Counted from the stretch's first letter, positions 25,462 through 33,704 are shown. The stretch is 39,085 nt of DNA from Aquidulcibacter sp. (GCA_027532555.1 JAPZTJ010000030.1:1-39085), one strand, 5' to 3'. Translations and numbers: made by a program. The notes: a model not told the origin generated them from the sequence alone.

Positions 25462-26325
25462 TTGCAATATCGACTTTCATTATGTGCCGCTGCGGTCCTG
25501 CTGGCCAGCTTTGGGGCTGCAGGCTCTATAAATGGCTTGTGGGCAACGCCAGACGCCCGCGCCTCCAGTCTTGACGGCCTGAAATTGGCTTTGGGCTTGC
25601 CCTACGGCAACACCACAATAACCCGCAAGGTGGATATGGGCGCCTCGACGACGCTGGCTAGCAGAAGCCCTGCTGCCACTCAGCCTCAGCGCGCGCTCGC
25701 GGCCAGCAACAAGAGCTTAGTCGACGAGGTTTTTCGCGGACGATTGGTGCATACCACACCTCGCTTGGTGATGACCGCCGCAGCCCCCCAGTTTGACACC
25801 TATACCTTGGCTGCCGTCCCGGCCCCACCCGAGCCGCCTGAGCCTCCAGCGCCCGCAGCGGCACCGGCCGCAGCATTGCCAGCCGCCTCGTTGAAGGGCT
25901 TAAAAGCGCTTGCAGAGGCCGAGGCAAGTCGATCGGCCAAATGGGCCGCGCAAGCTGCTGCTGCAGCTAAAGCCGCTGAACAGGCCGATGTTGTTGCGGT
26001 TCAAGCCAGCCTTGATGGTCCAATGATCATCACTCAAAGCCAGTATGAGGGTCTTGAGCGGGCGCTTGATCAAGCGTTGGCTCGGTTAGAAGTCAGCCAA
26101 GCGCTCGCCGCGCGAGTGAATGAACTGGACCCCTCATTCTTCGTCGTGCGAGCCGATGGCAAGAAATTCTGTGGCACGGCGCAGATAGACCGGGATTGTG
26201 CCTTGTTGAGCCCAACTGATGTCGCCCGCATCCGTTCCTATGTGGCGGCGCAGGTGAAGCTAGCCGATAAAGAGGTGCGCCAACTTCAAGTAAAACTTTC
26301 CCGCGCCCGCTTGACGGACGGCTAA
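25462..26325 (+). CDS. Exported alanine/proline-rich coiled-coil protein of unknown function
   Basis: A 287-residue protein that I cannot place in a family. A signal peptide covers about residues 1-21. A Pro/Glu/Ala-rich linker (PPEPPEPPAP...) near residue 124-150 precedes a long Ala-rich helix, and a second helical segment with a Cys pair (KKFCGTAQIDRDCALL) sits near the C-terminus. The linker and helices suggest a periplasmic or envelope-spanning structural protein. The start is TTG, chosen because GAGGTGAT lies just upstream and no ATG offers a signal peptide. It is divergent from the HAD gene and convergent with the UrcA-like gene. Confidence 0.75.
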   Translation: MQYRLSLCAAAVLLASFGAAGSINGLWATPDARASSLDGLKLALGLPYGNTTITRKVDMGASTTLASRSPAATQPQRALAASNKSLVDEVFRGRLVHTTPRLVMTAAAPQFDTYTLAAVPAPPEPPEPPAPAAAPAAALPAASLKGLKALAEAEASRSAKWAAQAAAAAKAAEQADVVAVQASLDGPMIITQSQYEGLERALDQALARLEVSQALAARVNELDPSFFVVRADGKKFCGTAQIDRDCALLSPTDVARIRSYVAAQVKLADKEVRQLQVKLSRARLTDG

Positions 26326-26351
26326 GGCAGCATAGCAAGCCTTTACGACAT

Positions 26352-26386
26352 GCTCGCCCGCCGAGCGCGGCCCAGATTACTGGGCC
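26352..26386. terminator. Two adjacent hairpins between convergent genes
   Basis: GCTCG/CGAGC (26352-26356, 26362-26366) is followed by GGCCCAG/CTGGGCC (26369-26375, 26380-26386) with loop ATTA. The second hairpin contains the stop codon of the UrcA-like gene in its loop. No T-run is present, so they may be a weak or Rho-assisted end for the convergent genes at 26325 and 26377. Confidence 0.4.
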
Positions 26387-26718
26387 AGCGACGTTGTTTG
26401 CAGGCTTGGACGTGCCTCTGGCAATTGAACCCGCACGGTTGAGATTGCAGGACGCTCAGCTAGAGCAACAGCGGTTAAGCTGGGACGATCGGCTTCGGCT
26501 ACGGCATAGGCAATCAGGGTGTTGACGCAGTGAGCCTCATTCACCACCCGATCCCGACGCGCGGCCTCGGCACACATTTTGGTCGCAGCCTGCTCAATCT
26601 GCTTGAAAACCACCTCAGGTGCAGCATTGGCCAACACCTTCTGATCAGCAATTTCTGCCTGTGCAGAACCAGCAGCCAAAACCGCAAACGCAAGTAGTCC
26701 AACAAAACGGTGTGTCAT
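26377..26718 (-). CDS. UrcA-like small exported protein
   Basis: A 113-residue protein with a clean signal peptide (MTHRFVGLLAFAVLAAGSAQA). The mature part resembles the UrcA family: a helix ending MCAEAARRDRVVNEAHCVNTLIAYAVAEADRPSLTAVALA with the two conserved cysteines, probably a disulfide. The C-terminal tail, about 25 residues, is longer than in most members. The family is common in Caulobacterales and Sphingomonadales and has no known function. ATG 26718 is set by AGGAG 7 nt upstream. Its upstream region carries direct repeats with 11-bp period like Pho boxes. Confidence 0.75.
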   Translation of the reverse strand: MTHRFVGLLAFAVLAAGSAQAEIADQKVLANAAPEVVFKQIEQAATKMCAEAARRDRVVNEAHCVNTLIAYAVAEADRPSLTAVALAERPAISTVRVQLPEARPSLQTTSLAQ

Positions 26719-26776
26719 GGCTATCTCCTCAATGACCCACAAAATTGCGCGACCTAATCTGTCCCGTCAGTCAAAT

Positions 26777-26827
26777 GTGACACTAAAGTGACGGCCTGAC
26801 AACACTTATATGACAGTTTAATGACTT
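26777..26827 (-). promoter_or_regulatory. Tandem PhoB-like boxes upstream of the UrcA-like gene
   Basis: Read on the minus strand this contains AAGTCAT-TAAA-CTGTCAT (26827-26810) and CCGTCAC-TTTA-GTGTCAC (26794-26777). Each is a direct repeat of a GTCA-containing 7-mer with a 4-nt A/T spacer, giving the 11-bp period of the PhoB box (consensus CTGTCAT-N4-CTGTCAT). A fifth off-phase unit, TTGTCAG, lies between them. The array is 59-109 bp upstream of the UrcA-like ATG. Other OmpR/PhoB-family regulators use the same period. Confidence 0.5.
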
Positions 26828-26993
26828 TAAGACGACAAAATTGTAGAATATGAAAAATAATCATTATAAATCAACAATTAGAGGCCGGAGAGAGTGTAGT
26901 AAATCTGTCATAAAGCCTCCTGAAAATGGTGTTCAGGCTTATGAAAGCGATAAGCATTTTGCTGTATCTGTGAGAAACATAAGGAGAAAAGGC

Positions 26994-27314
26994 ATGCTAG
27001 CGTTGGGTAGTCCGCCAGATTTATCAGCCATTAGGGCAAGCTATATGGTCAGCCTAAGGGAAGACCTGAGCAGGATCGAAGGGCTACAAAGTGAAGTCGA
27101 CTTCGGCTTTGCCGAACCCCGCACTTTTGAAGAATTGCGCCGTCTTGCCCATGTTCAAGCCGGCAATGCCGCTACGTTTGGCTTTGCCGCGCTTGGCGAA
27201 GCTGCGCGCGTTGTGGCCGTCCATTTAAGTGACGCCGGTAACGCGCCTGAACTACTCCCGTCCTTGATTGCCCAGTGGCGGGCGCAGCTTCAAATTGCTT
27301 GTCAAACTTACTAA
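26994..27314 (+). CDS. HPt-domain-like phosphotransfer protein, orphan
   Basis: A 106-residue helical protein whose centre, RRLAHVQAGNAATFGFAALGEAARVV (residues 49-74), fits the histidine phosphotransfer motif, with His53 the expected phospho-acceptor. Such proteins pass phosphate between a hybrid kinase and a response regulator. The usual H-x-L-K-G pattern reads H-V-Q-A-G, so the conserved Lys is Ala. The ATG at 26994 is chosen because AAGGAG lies 7 nt upstream; the open frame goes 48 codons further into AT-rich, non-coding-looking DNA. No kinase or regulator is adjacent, but the divergent promoter region carries PhoB-like boxes. Confidence 0.7.
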   Translation: MLALGSPPDLSAIRASYMVSLREDLSRIEGLQSEVDFGFAEPRTFEELRRLAHVQAGNAATFGFAALGEAARVVAVHLSDAGNAPELLPSLIAQWRAQLQIACQTY

Positions 27315-27465
27315 AAAAGATCAGCGAAACTAAGACCGACGGGCTATTGCTAGTGCAGCCAGTGGCTAGACAACGCCACATTTGCGACCATAAGCAATCA
27401 CCTTGCGTTCAGGAAGGAAAGCCTAGCTTAGCCTTCGTCTAAAAGCCGAAACGAAAGAAATTCTG

Positions 27466-28284
27466 ATGTCAAAAGTCTCGCTGGTGCGTTCGATTGCGGC
27501 CCTTTGTGTGCTTGCAACCCCCAGTATCGCCCAGAACGGCCCCTCCCAAAGTCTCCTCACTTCTTTGAGCCCGGGTCAGAGCCGATCGGTCGATATTTCG
27601 TTGCGGGCGAGAATTGGGCCGTTGGAGCTGGCAAGAGGCTCGTTCAAAGTCAGTCTGTCGCAAGAAAGCTATAGCGGTGAGGCGACATATCGCACCTCTG
27701 GTATCGCCGCTTCATTCAATAATGATGCTGGCGTTGCAACCGTCAAAGGCGCGATTGATAACGGCCAGTTAAAGCCTAGGTCGTTCGTCAACCAAGAAAC
27801 CAATGGCAAAAGGCGCCGCATCACCATGGCCTTTGGGGGCCGCAATGTGGATGTGACGGCGGCACCGATGTGGAGCAGCATGGGCTTTCCACCTGCAACT
27901 TTAGCCCAAAAGCTTGAATCGGTCGACCCAGTTACAGGTCTGATGGAGCTTTCACTCGTGACCGGTCGGGACGCTGGGCGGGCCTGTGGTGGTGCCGTGA
28001 AGATTTTTGATGGCAAGCGACGCTATGACATCCGCACCCAATATGTTGGAACCGAAAACGTTTCTACACCAGCCTACAAAGGCCCAGCCACCTATTGCCG
28101 TGGCACCTATACCGAAGTGGCGGGATTTAATCAGAAGAAGCCAGGTGAATCGCGCGAGCCAATCCGCCTTGAAATCTGGCTAGCCGATGTCGGCAAAATG
28201 GGCGTATCGGTTCCAGTTCGTATGACAGGCTCCAAGGGCATTTATACGGCGGTTCTCTATGCCGACCGTGCCGTGGTGCGCTAA
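27466..28284 (+). CDS. DUF3108-type exported protein
   Basis: A 272-residue protein with a signal peptide ending near AQ (residue 23) and a beta-rich mature domain. The sequence follows the DUF3108 style: an early IGPLELARGSFKVSLSQESYSGEATYRTSG, mid-region GKRRRITM and VDPVTGLMEL, and the paired cysteines CGGAVKIFDGKRRYDI and YCRGTYTEVAGF. The family is periplasmic or outer-membrane associated and poorly characterised. It ends 8 bp before the stop of the convergent rpoH gene. Confidence 0.82.
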   Translation: MSKVSLVRSIAALCVLATPSIAQNGPSQSLLTSLSPGQSRSVDISLRARIGPLELARGSFKVSLSQESYSGEATYRTSGIAASFNNDAGVATVKGAIDNGQLKPRSFVNQETNGKRRRITMAFGGRNVDVTAAPMWSSMGFPPATLAQKLESVDPVTGLMELSLVTGRDAGRACGGAVKIFDGKRRYDIRTQYVGTENVSTPAYKGPATYCRGTYTEVAGFNQKKPGESREPIRLEIWLADVGKMGVSVPVRMTGSKGIYTAVLYADRAVVR

Positions 28285-28292
28285 CGAACCGA

Positions 28293-29189
28293 TCAAACGT
28301 CTGGCAGGAGGCCGCTATCTTCAGGGTCCCCAACCCTTTTGATCAAGGCGGCCCTTAGTTTCTTCATGGCTTGATGCTCAATCTGGCGAACCCGCTCCTT
28401 CGAGATGCCCATGCGTACGCCCAAGGATTCCAACGTTGCGCCTTCATCGGTTAAACGCCGTTCCTGAATAATGGCGAGTTCGCGCGGATTCAGAGACTTT
28501 AGCGCTTCTTGGATCCAATTGGTGCGCCGCTCGGTATCGGTGCGCTCCATCACGTCTTGATCGGGCAGAATACCTTCGTCTGGCAACAAGTCCTGCCATT
28601 CGCCGCCGCCATCAATGCCATCAGACATCGGCGCATTTAGGGAACGGTCGTTGGCAGACAGGCGCGAAGCCATTTGCTCGACCTCCCGTTCGCTAACCCC
28701 TAGTTTGGTAGCGATGATCTCGCGGTTCTCCCGCGTCATCATAGCTTCGCCCGTGTCACTGATCAGGGCACGCAGTCGGCGCAGATTGAAGAACAACGAC
28801 TTCTGCGCGGCTGTCGTGCCGGTGCGAACAATGGACCAATTGCGCAGAACATAGTCCTGGATCGCTGATCGGATCCACCAAGCTGCGTAGGTGGAAAAGC
28901 GCACTTCGCGGTCGGGCTCAAAGCGCGCAGCCGCTTGCATCAATCCAATATTGCCCTCTTGGACGAGGTCGCTCATCGGCAAACCGTAATTACGGAAGCG
29001 GGCAGCCATGGAGATCACCAACCGCATATAGGCGGTCGTTAATTCATGCAGCGCGCGCTCATCTTGATGATCACGCCAGGCAACGGCAAGCTCACGTTCG
29101 TGATCATGCTCCAGCAAGGGTGCCTTCATAGCCTGTTTAACAAACCGTCGCGTCGCACTTTGGGCTTCGGCTGTCTCATACGTGGCCAT
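28293..29189 (-). CDS. rpoH: Heat-shock sigma factor RpoH (sigma-32)
   Basis: An RNA polymerase sigma-70-family factor of 298 residues. Region 2 (RLVISMAARFRNYGLPMSDLVQEGNIGLMQAAARFEP...FSTYAAWWIRSAIQDYVLRNWSIV) and region 4 (LESLGVRMGISKERVRQIEHQAMKKLR) are complete. The RpoH box QKSLFFNLRR at residues 129-138 distinguishes it from RpoD and RpoS. It directs transcription of heat-shock genes. Many alphaproteobacteria carry two RpoH paralogues; which this is cannot be said. GGAGAG precedes ATG 29189. The 5' leader has an inverted repeat at 29210-29243. Confidence 0.96.
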   Translation of the reverse strand: MATYETAEAQSATRRFVKQAMKAPLLEHDHERELAVAWRDHQDERALHELTTAYMRLVISMAARFRNYGLPMSDLVQEGNIGLMQAAARFEPDREVRFSTYAAWWIRSAIQDYVLRNWSIVRTGTTAAQKSLFFNLRRLRALISDTGEAMMTRENREIIATKLGVSEREVEQMASRLSANDRSLNAPMSDGIDGGGEWQDLLPDEGILPDQDVMERTDTERRTNWIQEALKSLNPRELAIIQERRLTDEGATLESLGVRMGISKERVRQIEHQAMKKLRAALIKRVGDPEDSGLLPDV

Positions 29190-29209
29190 TTGATCTCTCC
29201 GATCCTAGT

Positions 29210-29243
29210 CCGCACCTGATTTGGTTAGTGTGATTACGTGCGG
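29210..29243 (-). promoter_or_regulatory. Inverted repeat in the rpoH leader
   Basis: CCGCAC (29210-29215) and GTGCGG (29238-29243) flank 22 nt, with further partial pairing inside. It ends about 20 nt upstream of the rpoH ATG. It could be a leader hairpin or a regulator site; the ribosome-binding site itself is not obviously included. Confidence 0.3.
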
Positions 29244-29321
29244 CAGCGCGGTTCGGATCAGTCGTTATGACAAATCCATGACGTAAGAACTGCAATTTGG
29301 TGGGAGGTCGCGTGATCTAGC

Positions 29322-30845
29322 TTAGCCAGATGTCCGGACAAATACGGCAGGCGGGAAATCACTATCCATCTGCACTTCTAAGGACCGGATTTTACCAGCC
29401 ACATCGGCTTGAAACGCGAACTTTACATCCAGAAGATCGTCGTCATCTTCACGCGTTGGCTGGCCATTGAATACATCATAATGCCAATGCTTTAGTCGGA
29501 TTGGCATCTCATTATAGGTCCCCTGCAATCCCGCCTCGTCGAGGGTGACCGCCCAAGTGCCATAGCCCTTATGCCTATAAGTGCCGACAAAAGCGGCAAG
29601 CTCTCGCGAAGGGGTGGTGTTGGGGATGGGCGCAGGCGGGGTTTGGGTCGCGGCCTTGGCCTCGTTGGCATCACGCCTGGCAAGCCCCCGGGCTGACCAA
29701 TTGGCAGGTGCCAACCCCATTAAACGATCAAACAAATCCAGGCTCGCATGGCCGGGCAAAGGTGTGCCGCGCATATTTGCAAAAGCGACGATCCCGACAT
29801 TCTGCTCTGGGAACAGGGTCACGCGGGACGAAAAGCCATTGAGATTGCCGCCATGGGCGACACGGCGCATGCCACGATAAAAATCTGTCCTCCAGCCGAG
29901 GCCATAAAGGCCACGGCTCAACTCCGTCGCCTCGGGTTGACCGCCGGTGGAGACAAGCGGTGCCCACATCGCCTCACTTTGGGCCACGGAGATCAAGCGC
30001 TTGCCACGATATTGGCCGCGGCCCAGTTGCATTTCCATCCAAGGAATAAACTGAGTGACCGAACTATGCAGCTCACCGGCTGGGCCAATCGCATCTTCGG
30101 GCCGCAAGGGAATTTGCACGGCTTGCTTGCTAGGTAGAAGTTTATGGCCAAAGGCAAAGTCAGCATCGTGGGCCATTTGGCTCGGACTAAAACCCGTTCG
30201 CCCCATGCCCAAGGGTTTCAGCAAGCGTGCCTCTGTAAAAGCCTCCCACGACTGTCCCGCTGCGCGTTCCACAACAAGGCCCGCCAAAATATACATGAGG
30301 TTGTTGTACTTATACTGGCTTCGTAGGGGTGCTGACGTGTCCAAATAAGGCAAGCGCGCCAAAAGCTCTGTCTTGCTCAGCTTTTCATTATTGTACCAAA
30401 CCAAATCGTGCGTTCCGAGGCCTGTGCGATGTGAGAGCATGTCGCGCAGGCTCAAGCTGGCATATTCCACCCCGCCGGCCATTTTAAGCTCTGGCACATA
30501 GGTGGTGACGGGTTCATCCCACGCAAGCTTGCCCTCATCCACCAAAAGCGCCACCGTGGCCGAAGTGAAAGCCTTGGTGAGTGAGGCAACGCCAAACAAA
30601 GTATCGGGCGTAACAGCTTGGGTCTTAGCCCCATCGCGCCATCCAAAGCCCTTGGCATAAATAGGTGCGCCATCCTTGATGACGGCAATTGCCAATCCCG
30701 GCACGCGCCAATTCTGGCGCGCCAAATCAAGTTCGGCATCGAAGCCGGCGAGAGGATCGGGTTTGCGCTTTGCAGCCCAAGCCGGGCCGACAAGGCCAGC
30801 CCCCAAGCTTGCGCCCAACAAGGATACAAAGGCCCGCCGCTGCAT
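29322..30845 (-). CDS. Serine hydrolase of the class C beta-lactamase (S12/AmpC-like) family
   Basis: A 507-residue enzyme with the three class C motifs: Ser88-Leu-Thr-Lys91, Tyr180-Asn-Asn182 and His331-Gly-Gly. HGG in place of KTG favours an esterase or peptidase over a true beta-lactamase. A C-terminal beta-rich domain (about 405-507, DUF3471-like) follows a proline-rich linker. The N-terminus QRRAFVSLLGASLGAGLVGPAWA looks like a Tat signal, so the protein would be exported folded. Substrate unknown. It stands alone, 74 bp downstream of a small lipoprotein gene on the same strand. Confidence 0.92.
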   Translation of the reverse strand: MQRRAFVSLLGASLGAGLVGPAWAAKRKPDPLAGFDAELDLARQNWRVPGLAIAVIKDGAPIYAKGFGWRDGAKTQAVTPDTLFGVASLTKAFTSATVALLVDEGKLAWDEPVTTYVPELKMAGGVEYASLSLRDMLSHRTGLGTHDLVWYNNEKLSKTELLARLPYLDTSAPLRSQYKYNNLMYILAGLVVERAAGQSWEAFTEARLLKPLGMGRTGFSPSQMAHDADFAFGHKLLPSKQAVQIPLRPEDAIGPAGELHSSVTQFIPWMEMQLGRGQYRGKRLISVAQSEAMWAPLVSTGGQPEATELSRGLYGLGWRTDFYRGMRRVAHGGNLNGFSSRVTLFPEQNVGIVAFANMRGTPLPGHASLDLFDRLMGLAPANWSARGLARRDANEAKAATQTPPAPIPNTTPSRELAAFVGTYRHKGYGTWAVTLDEAGLQGTYNEMPIRLKHWHYDVFNGQPTREDDDDLLDVKFAFQADVAGKIRSLEVQMDSDFPPAVFVRTSG

Positions 30846-30918
30846 CTAATTGTCTCCCAGCTGACTGCGCTACGTATCGAGCATAGTGGGGGGGTCTAGT
30901 CGGGCTTGTCTAGCCCTC

Positions 30919-31116
30919 TCAGCGCCGAATGGCATCGGCGCCGACACAAGTGCGGGTCTCTTCGCTCCACGTGCCACCGCGGCGATAACAGTCTTGGCGC
31001 ATGGCCGCGGCGCGCGCTTCTGCTTGGGCAGGATCGGATTCAACCGGGCCCAAGGCACAGGCAGACAAGGTCGCCAGTGCAAAGGCAAAACCAGCCAAGG
31101 TCAGCGCGCGACGCAT
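30919..31116 (-). CDS. Small predicted lipoprotein
   Basis: A 65-residue protein with a lipobox LSAC at residues 17-20 after a hydrophobic signal. The mature part is about 45 residues with a Cys pair (RQDCYRRGGTWSEETRTCVG) that could form a disulfide. No family is assigned. It begins 5 bp after the stop of the DUF1476 gene on the same strand, so the two probably share a transcript. Confidence 0.75.
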   Translation of the reverse strand: MRRALTLAGFAFALATLSACALGPVESDPAQAEARAAAMRQDCYRRGGTWSEETRTCVGADAIRR

Positions 31117-31120
31117 CGGC

Positions 31121-31438
31121 TTAGGCCGTCAGCTGTTGGCGGGCGACATCCAAGAGCTGCTCCATCTCGCGACGGACCTGATTCTCGCTGACTTCTACAC
31201 CCTTGGCGTCAAGGTCGGCTTTGACTTTGCGGTAGACATCGTCATCACCCGCTTCTTCAAAATCAGCCATGACGACGGTTTTGGCATAGTCTTCAGCGGC
31301 GTCACCCTCGAGGCCCATCAAACCGGCAGCCCAAGCGCCGAGGAGCTTGTTGCGGCGGGCGGTGATTTTGAACGAAAGCTCACTATCGTGCGCATATTTG
31401 GCTTCTTCAGCGCTCTTGCGCTCATCGAACTGGCTCAT
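31121..31438 (-). CDS. DUF1476 protein, F1-ATPase zeta (inhibitor) subunit family
   Basis: A 105-residue acidic helical protein. The pattern FDERKSAEEAKYAHDSELSFKITARRNKLLGAWAAGLMGL...YAKTVVMADFEEAGDDDVYRKV is the alphaproteobacterial DUF1476 family. In Paracoccus denitrificans a member is the zeta subunit that inhibits ATP hydrolysis by F1F0 through its N-terminus. Whether this copy inhibits ATPase is inference, because not all members do. AAGGAAG lies 7 nt before ATG 31438. It is divergent from purC. Confidence 0.93.
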   Translation of the reverse strand: MSQFDERKSAEEAKYAHDSELSFKITARRNKLLGAWAAGLMGLEGDAAEDYAKTVVMADFEEAGDDDVYRKVKADLDAKGVEVSENQVRREMEQLLDVARQQLTA

Positions 31439-31660
31439 GGTCAGACTTCCTTAAAAAACACGTCAGCGGACAGGTTCCTAAGTGGGAACGGCTATGCGGT
31501 CTGGATAGGTCTCTGCGCAAGTTAGCGCAAGGGGATGCGCCACATGATTGAGGCCTGTCGCGCAGCCTGTTAGGGTGTTCCTGTCGTTAGGAGTTTCGAC
31601 TCGGGCCGCGATGGCTGCGAGTGCGTGCCTTGCCACCTGACCACTGAGGAGAGCGCGACC

Positions 31661-32410
31661 ATGTCCCGCCGCAAGAAAATATATGAAGGCAAGGCCAAGG
31701 TCCTATATGAAGGGCCAGAGCCTGGTACCCTGATCCAGTATTTCAAGGACGATGCAACCGCCTTCAACGCTGAAAAACATGCGATTATTGAAGGTAAAGG
31801 CGTTCTGAACAACCGTATTTCAGAATTTATCATGACCAATCTCAATGCGATTGGCGTGCCCACCCACTTCATCCGCCGCTTGAATATGCGCGAGCAATTG
31901 ATCCGTGAAGTGGAAATCATCCCGTTAGAAGTCGTCGTGCGCAATGTTGCTGCCGGCTCGATCTCCAAGCGTTTGGGTATTCCCGAAGGCGAATTGCTGC
32001 CCCGGTCCATCGTGGAATTCTATTATAAGAACGACGGCTTGGGCGATCCCATCGTTGCGGAAGAGCATATCACCGCGTTTAACTGGGCGACCACACAAGA
32101 AATTGATGACATTATGGCCCTCGCCCTGCGCATCAATGACTATTTGTCCGGCCTGTTTGCCGGTGTTGGCATCCGCTTGGTGGACTTTAAGCTTGAGTTT
32201 GGCCGCCTCTATGAAGGCGACATGGTGCGCACTGTTTTGGCAGATGAAATCAGCCCAGACTCCTGCCGCTTGTGGGATGCACGCACCAATAACAAGCTCG
32301 ACAAAGACCGCTTCCGGCAAGATTTGGGCGGCGTCTCTGAGGCCTATGCCGAAGTCGCCCAGCGCTTGGGCATTTTCAAAGACCCACGCAGCGCGTTTGT
32401 AGAAGGCTAA
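31661..32410 (+). CDS. purC: SAICAR synthetase
   Basis: It joins CAIR with aspartate using ATP to give SAICAR in purine synthesis. At 249 residues it has normal length. Visible motifs are [30 protein letters not shown] at the N-terminus, [12 protein letters not shown] and VDFKLEFGR near the end. The ATG at 31661 is set by GAGGAG about 9 nt upstream; the open frame extends 12 codons further without support. purS follows 8 bp later. Confidence 0.97.
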   Translation: MSRRKKIYEGKAKVLYEGPEPGTLIQYFKDDATAFNAEKHAIIEGKGVLNNRISEFIMTNLNAIGVPTHFIRRLNMREQLIREVEIIPLEVVVRNVAAGSISKRLGIPEGELLPRSIVEFYYKNDGLGDPIVAEEHITAFNWATTQEIDDIMALALRINDYLSGLFAGVGIRLVDFKLEFGRLYEGDMVRTVLADEISPDSCRLWDARTNNKLDKDRFRQDLGGVSEAYAEVAQRLGIFKDPRSAFVEG

Positions 32411-32418
32411 ACCGACCG

Positions 32419-32661
32419 ATGAAAGCCATTGTGAATGTCCGTCTGAAAAAAGGCGTGTTGGACCCTCAAGGCCGCGCCATTGCCGAAGCCCTGCGTGGCT
32501 TGGGATTTCATGAGGCCGAAGATGCCCGCGTTGGCAAAGTAATCGAAATCGAACTCGACGAAACCGACCCAGAACGCGGCGCGGCTCGCGCGAAAGAAAT
32601 GGCCGCCAAGCTTCTGGCCAATCCCGTGATCGAAAGCTGGACGGTGGAAATCGCGGCTTAG
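32419..32661 (+). CDS. purS: Phosphoribosylformylglycinamidine synthase subunit PurS
   Basis: A 80-residue small subunit of the three-part FGAM synthase (PurS, PurQ, PurL). It forms a dimer that bridges PurL and PurQ. The sequence begins KAIVNVRLKKGVLDPQGRAIAEALRGLGF and ends in the SWTVEI strand typical of the family. In many alphaproteobacteria purQ and purL follow directly. Here they do not: a palindromic repeat and a LysR gene on the other strand come next, so PurQ and PurL must be encoded elsewhere. Confidence 0.95.
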   Translation: MKAIVNVRLKKGVLDPQGRAIAEALRGLGFHEAEDARVGKVIEIELDETDPERGAARAKEMAAKLLANPVIESWTVEIAA

Positions 32662-32682
32662 GGGAGCTGCGCTTTATTTACC

Positions 32683-32772
32683 GTCTTCCCGCTATAGCGA
32701 AGCGCAGTGCGGGGACCCCACTGGACTTTTGGGCACAAGGTCAGGGACTCGGCTACAGCCGTGCGGGATGAC
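32683..32772. repeat. About 90-bp intergenic element with inverted-repeat ends
   Basis: Ends GTCTTCCCGC (32683-32692) and GCGGGATGAC (32763-32772) are inverted with 9 of 10 bases matching. Inside are further palindromes, for example TCCCGC (32687-32692) with GCGGGGA (32709-32715) and CAGTG/CACTG around GGGGACCCC. The sequence CGCTATAGCG recurs at about 38852-38861. It looks like a compound REP-type or small non-autonomous element between purS and the LysR gene. Confidence 0.5.
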
Positions 32773-32798
32773 AGTGCAAACCTGCCGCAAAGAATGCC

Positions 32799-33704
32799 TC
32801 ATAACGCTTGTGCCGCGCCCTTACGTTCTGCCATCCGCGTTTCAATGAAATGGGCGAGCGCTTGGGCGGCTGGACTTTGCCGTGTGGGTTCCAGCAAGCA
32901 CATGTCGGCGGCTTCCAGTGGCGGCCAATCCCCTAAGACCTCAATGCCCTCTTGAATCAGCCCACGCGGCATGACGGCATAGCCCAGACCGGCCCGCACG
33001 GCCGCCGCACAACCCGCATGACTGGGGCTGGTAAACGCACTTGTCCATGGTGCCTTCGCGCGATCAAGCGCTGCCAGCGCGCGCTCGCGATAGACACAAG
33101 CTGGTGGTGACAACACCAAGGGCAAAGGCCGTTCACGTTTTTCAAAGACTGCACGGGCTTCTTCAAAGGCCTTTGGCAACGTATCATTGGCGGGGCCAAC
33201 CCACACCAATTCCTCCCGCCAGATCGCACGAGCACCTGGATGGACGCGCTCGGTCGATTGCTTAATCAACACGAGGTCATGCAAACCCGCTTCAAATTCA
33301 TCGATTAGAGTACGGGTCAGAGCACAGGAGACATGCAGCATCACTTGCGGGTGCGCATTCATGAAGGCAGCCAGAATGTCGGGCAAATGGGCGGTCGTGA
33401 AATCTTCTGGCGAGCCAAAGCGCACTTCGCCTGCGATCTCTTGCGACCGGAACCGCGCCAACATCGCATCAGCTGAGGCGATCATGTCGCGGGCATAGCC
33501 CAAAAGCTTTTCGCCATCGGGGGTCAGGCGGACATTGCGGGTGTCACGTTCAATCAACTGACGGTCGAAAATTTCTTCCAGCTTCTTGATCTGGCCCGAT
33601 ACAGCCGATTGGGATCGGCCCACGAGGATGCCGGTCCGCGAGAAACTGCGGGTATCGGCCAGCGTCACAAAGGTGCGCAGAAAGGCGGTGTCGACATCGT
33701 ACAT
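32799..33704 (-). CDS. LysR-family transcriptional regulator
   Basis: A 301-residue regulator. The winged-helix HTH is at residues 6-65 (FLRTFVTLADTRSFSRTGILVGRSQSAVSGQIKKLEE), followed by a substrate-binding domain that senses a co-inducer. It is divergent from the sbtA-like gene across 165 bp, a standard layout for a LysR regulator and its target, so regulation of that permease is likely. Its effector is unknown. CbbR, the regulator of carbon fixation, belongs to the same family, but I see no evidence to call this CbbR. Confidence 0.93.
   Translation of the reverse strand: MYDVDTAFLRTFVTLADTRSFSRTGILVGRSQSAVSGQIKKLEEIFDRQLIERDTRNVRLTPDGEKLLGYARDMIASADAMLARFRSQEIAGEVRFGSPEDFTTAHLPDILAAFMNAHPQVMLHVSCALTRTLIDEFEAGLHDLVLIKQSTERVHPGARAIWREELVWVGPANDTLPKAFEEARAVFEKRERPLPLVLSPPACVYRERALAALDRAKAPWTSAFTSPSHAGCAAAVRAGLGYAVMPRGLIQEGIEVLGDWPPLEAADMCLLEPTRQSPAAQALAHFIETRMAERKGAAQAL

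Noticed and set aside
26850-26993. Upstream extension of the HPt-like frame
   Set aside because: AT-rich, Lys/Asn-rich translation without a ribosome-binding site, while AAGGAG is correctly placed before ATG 26994.
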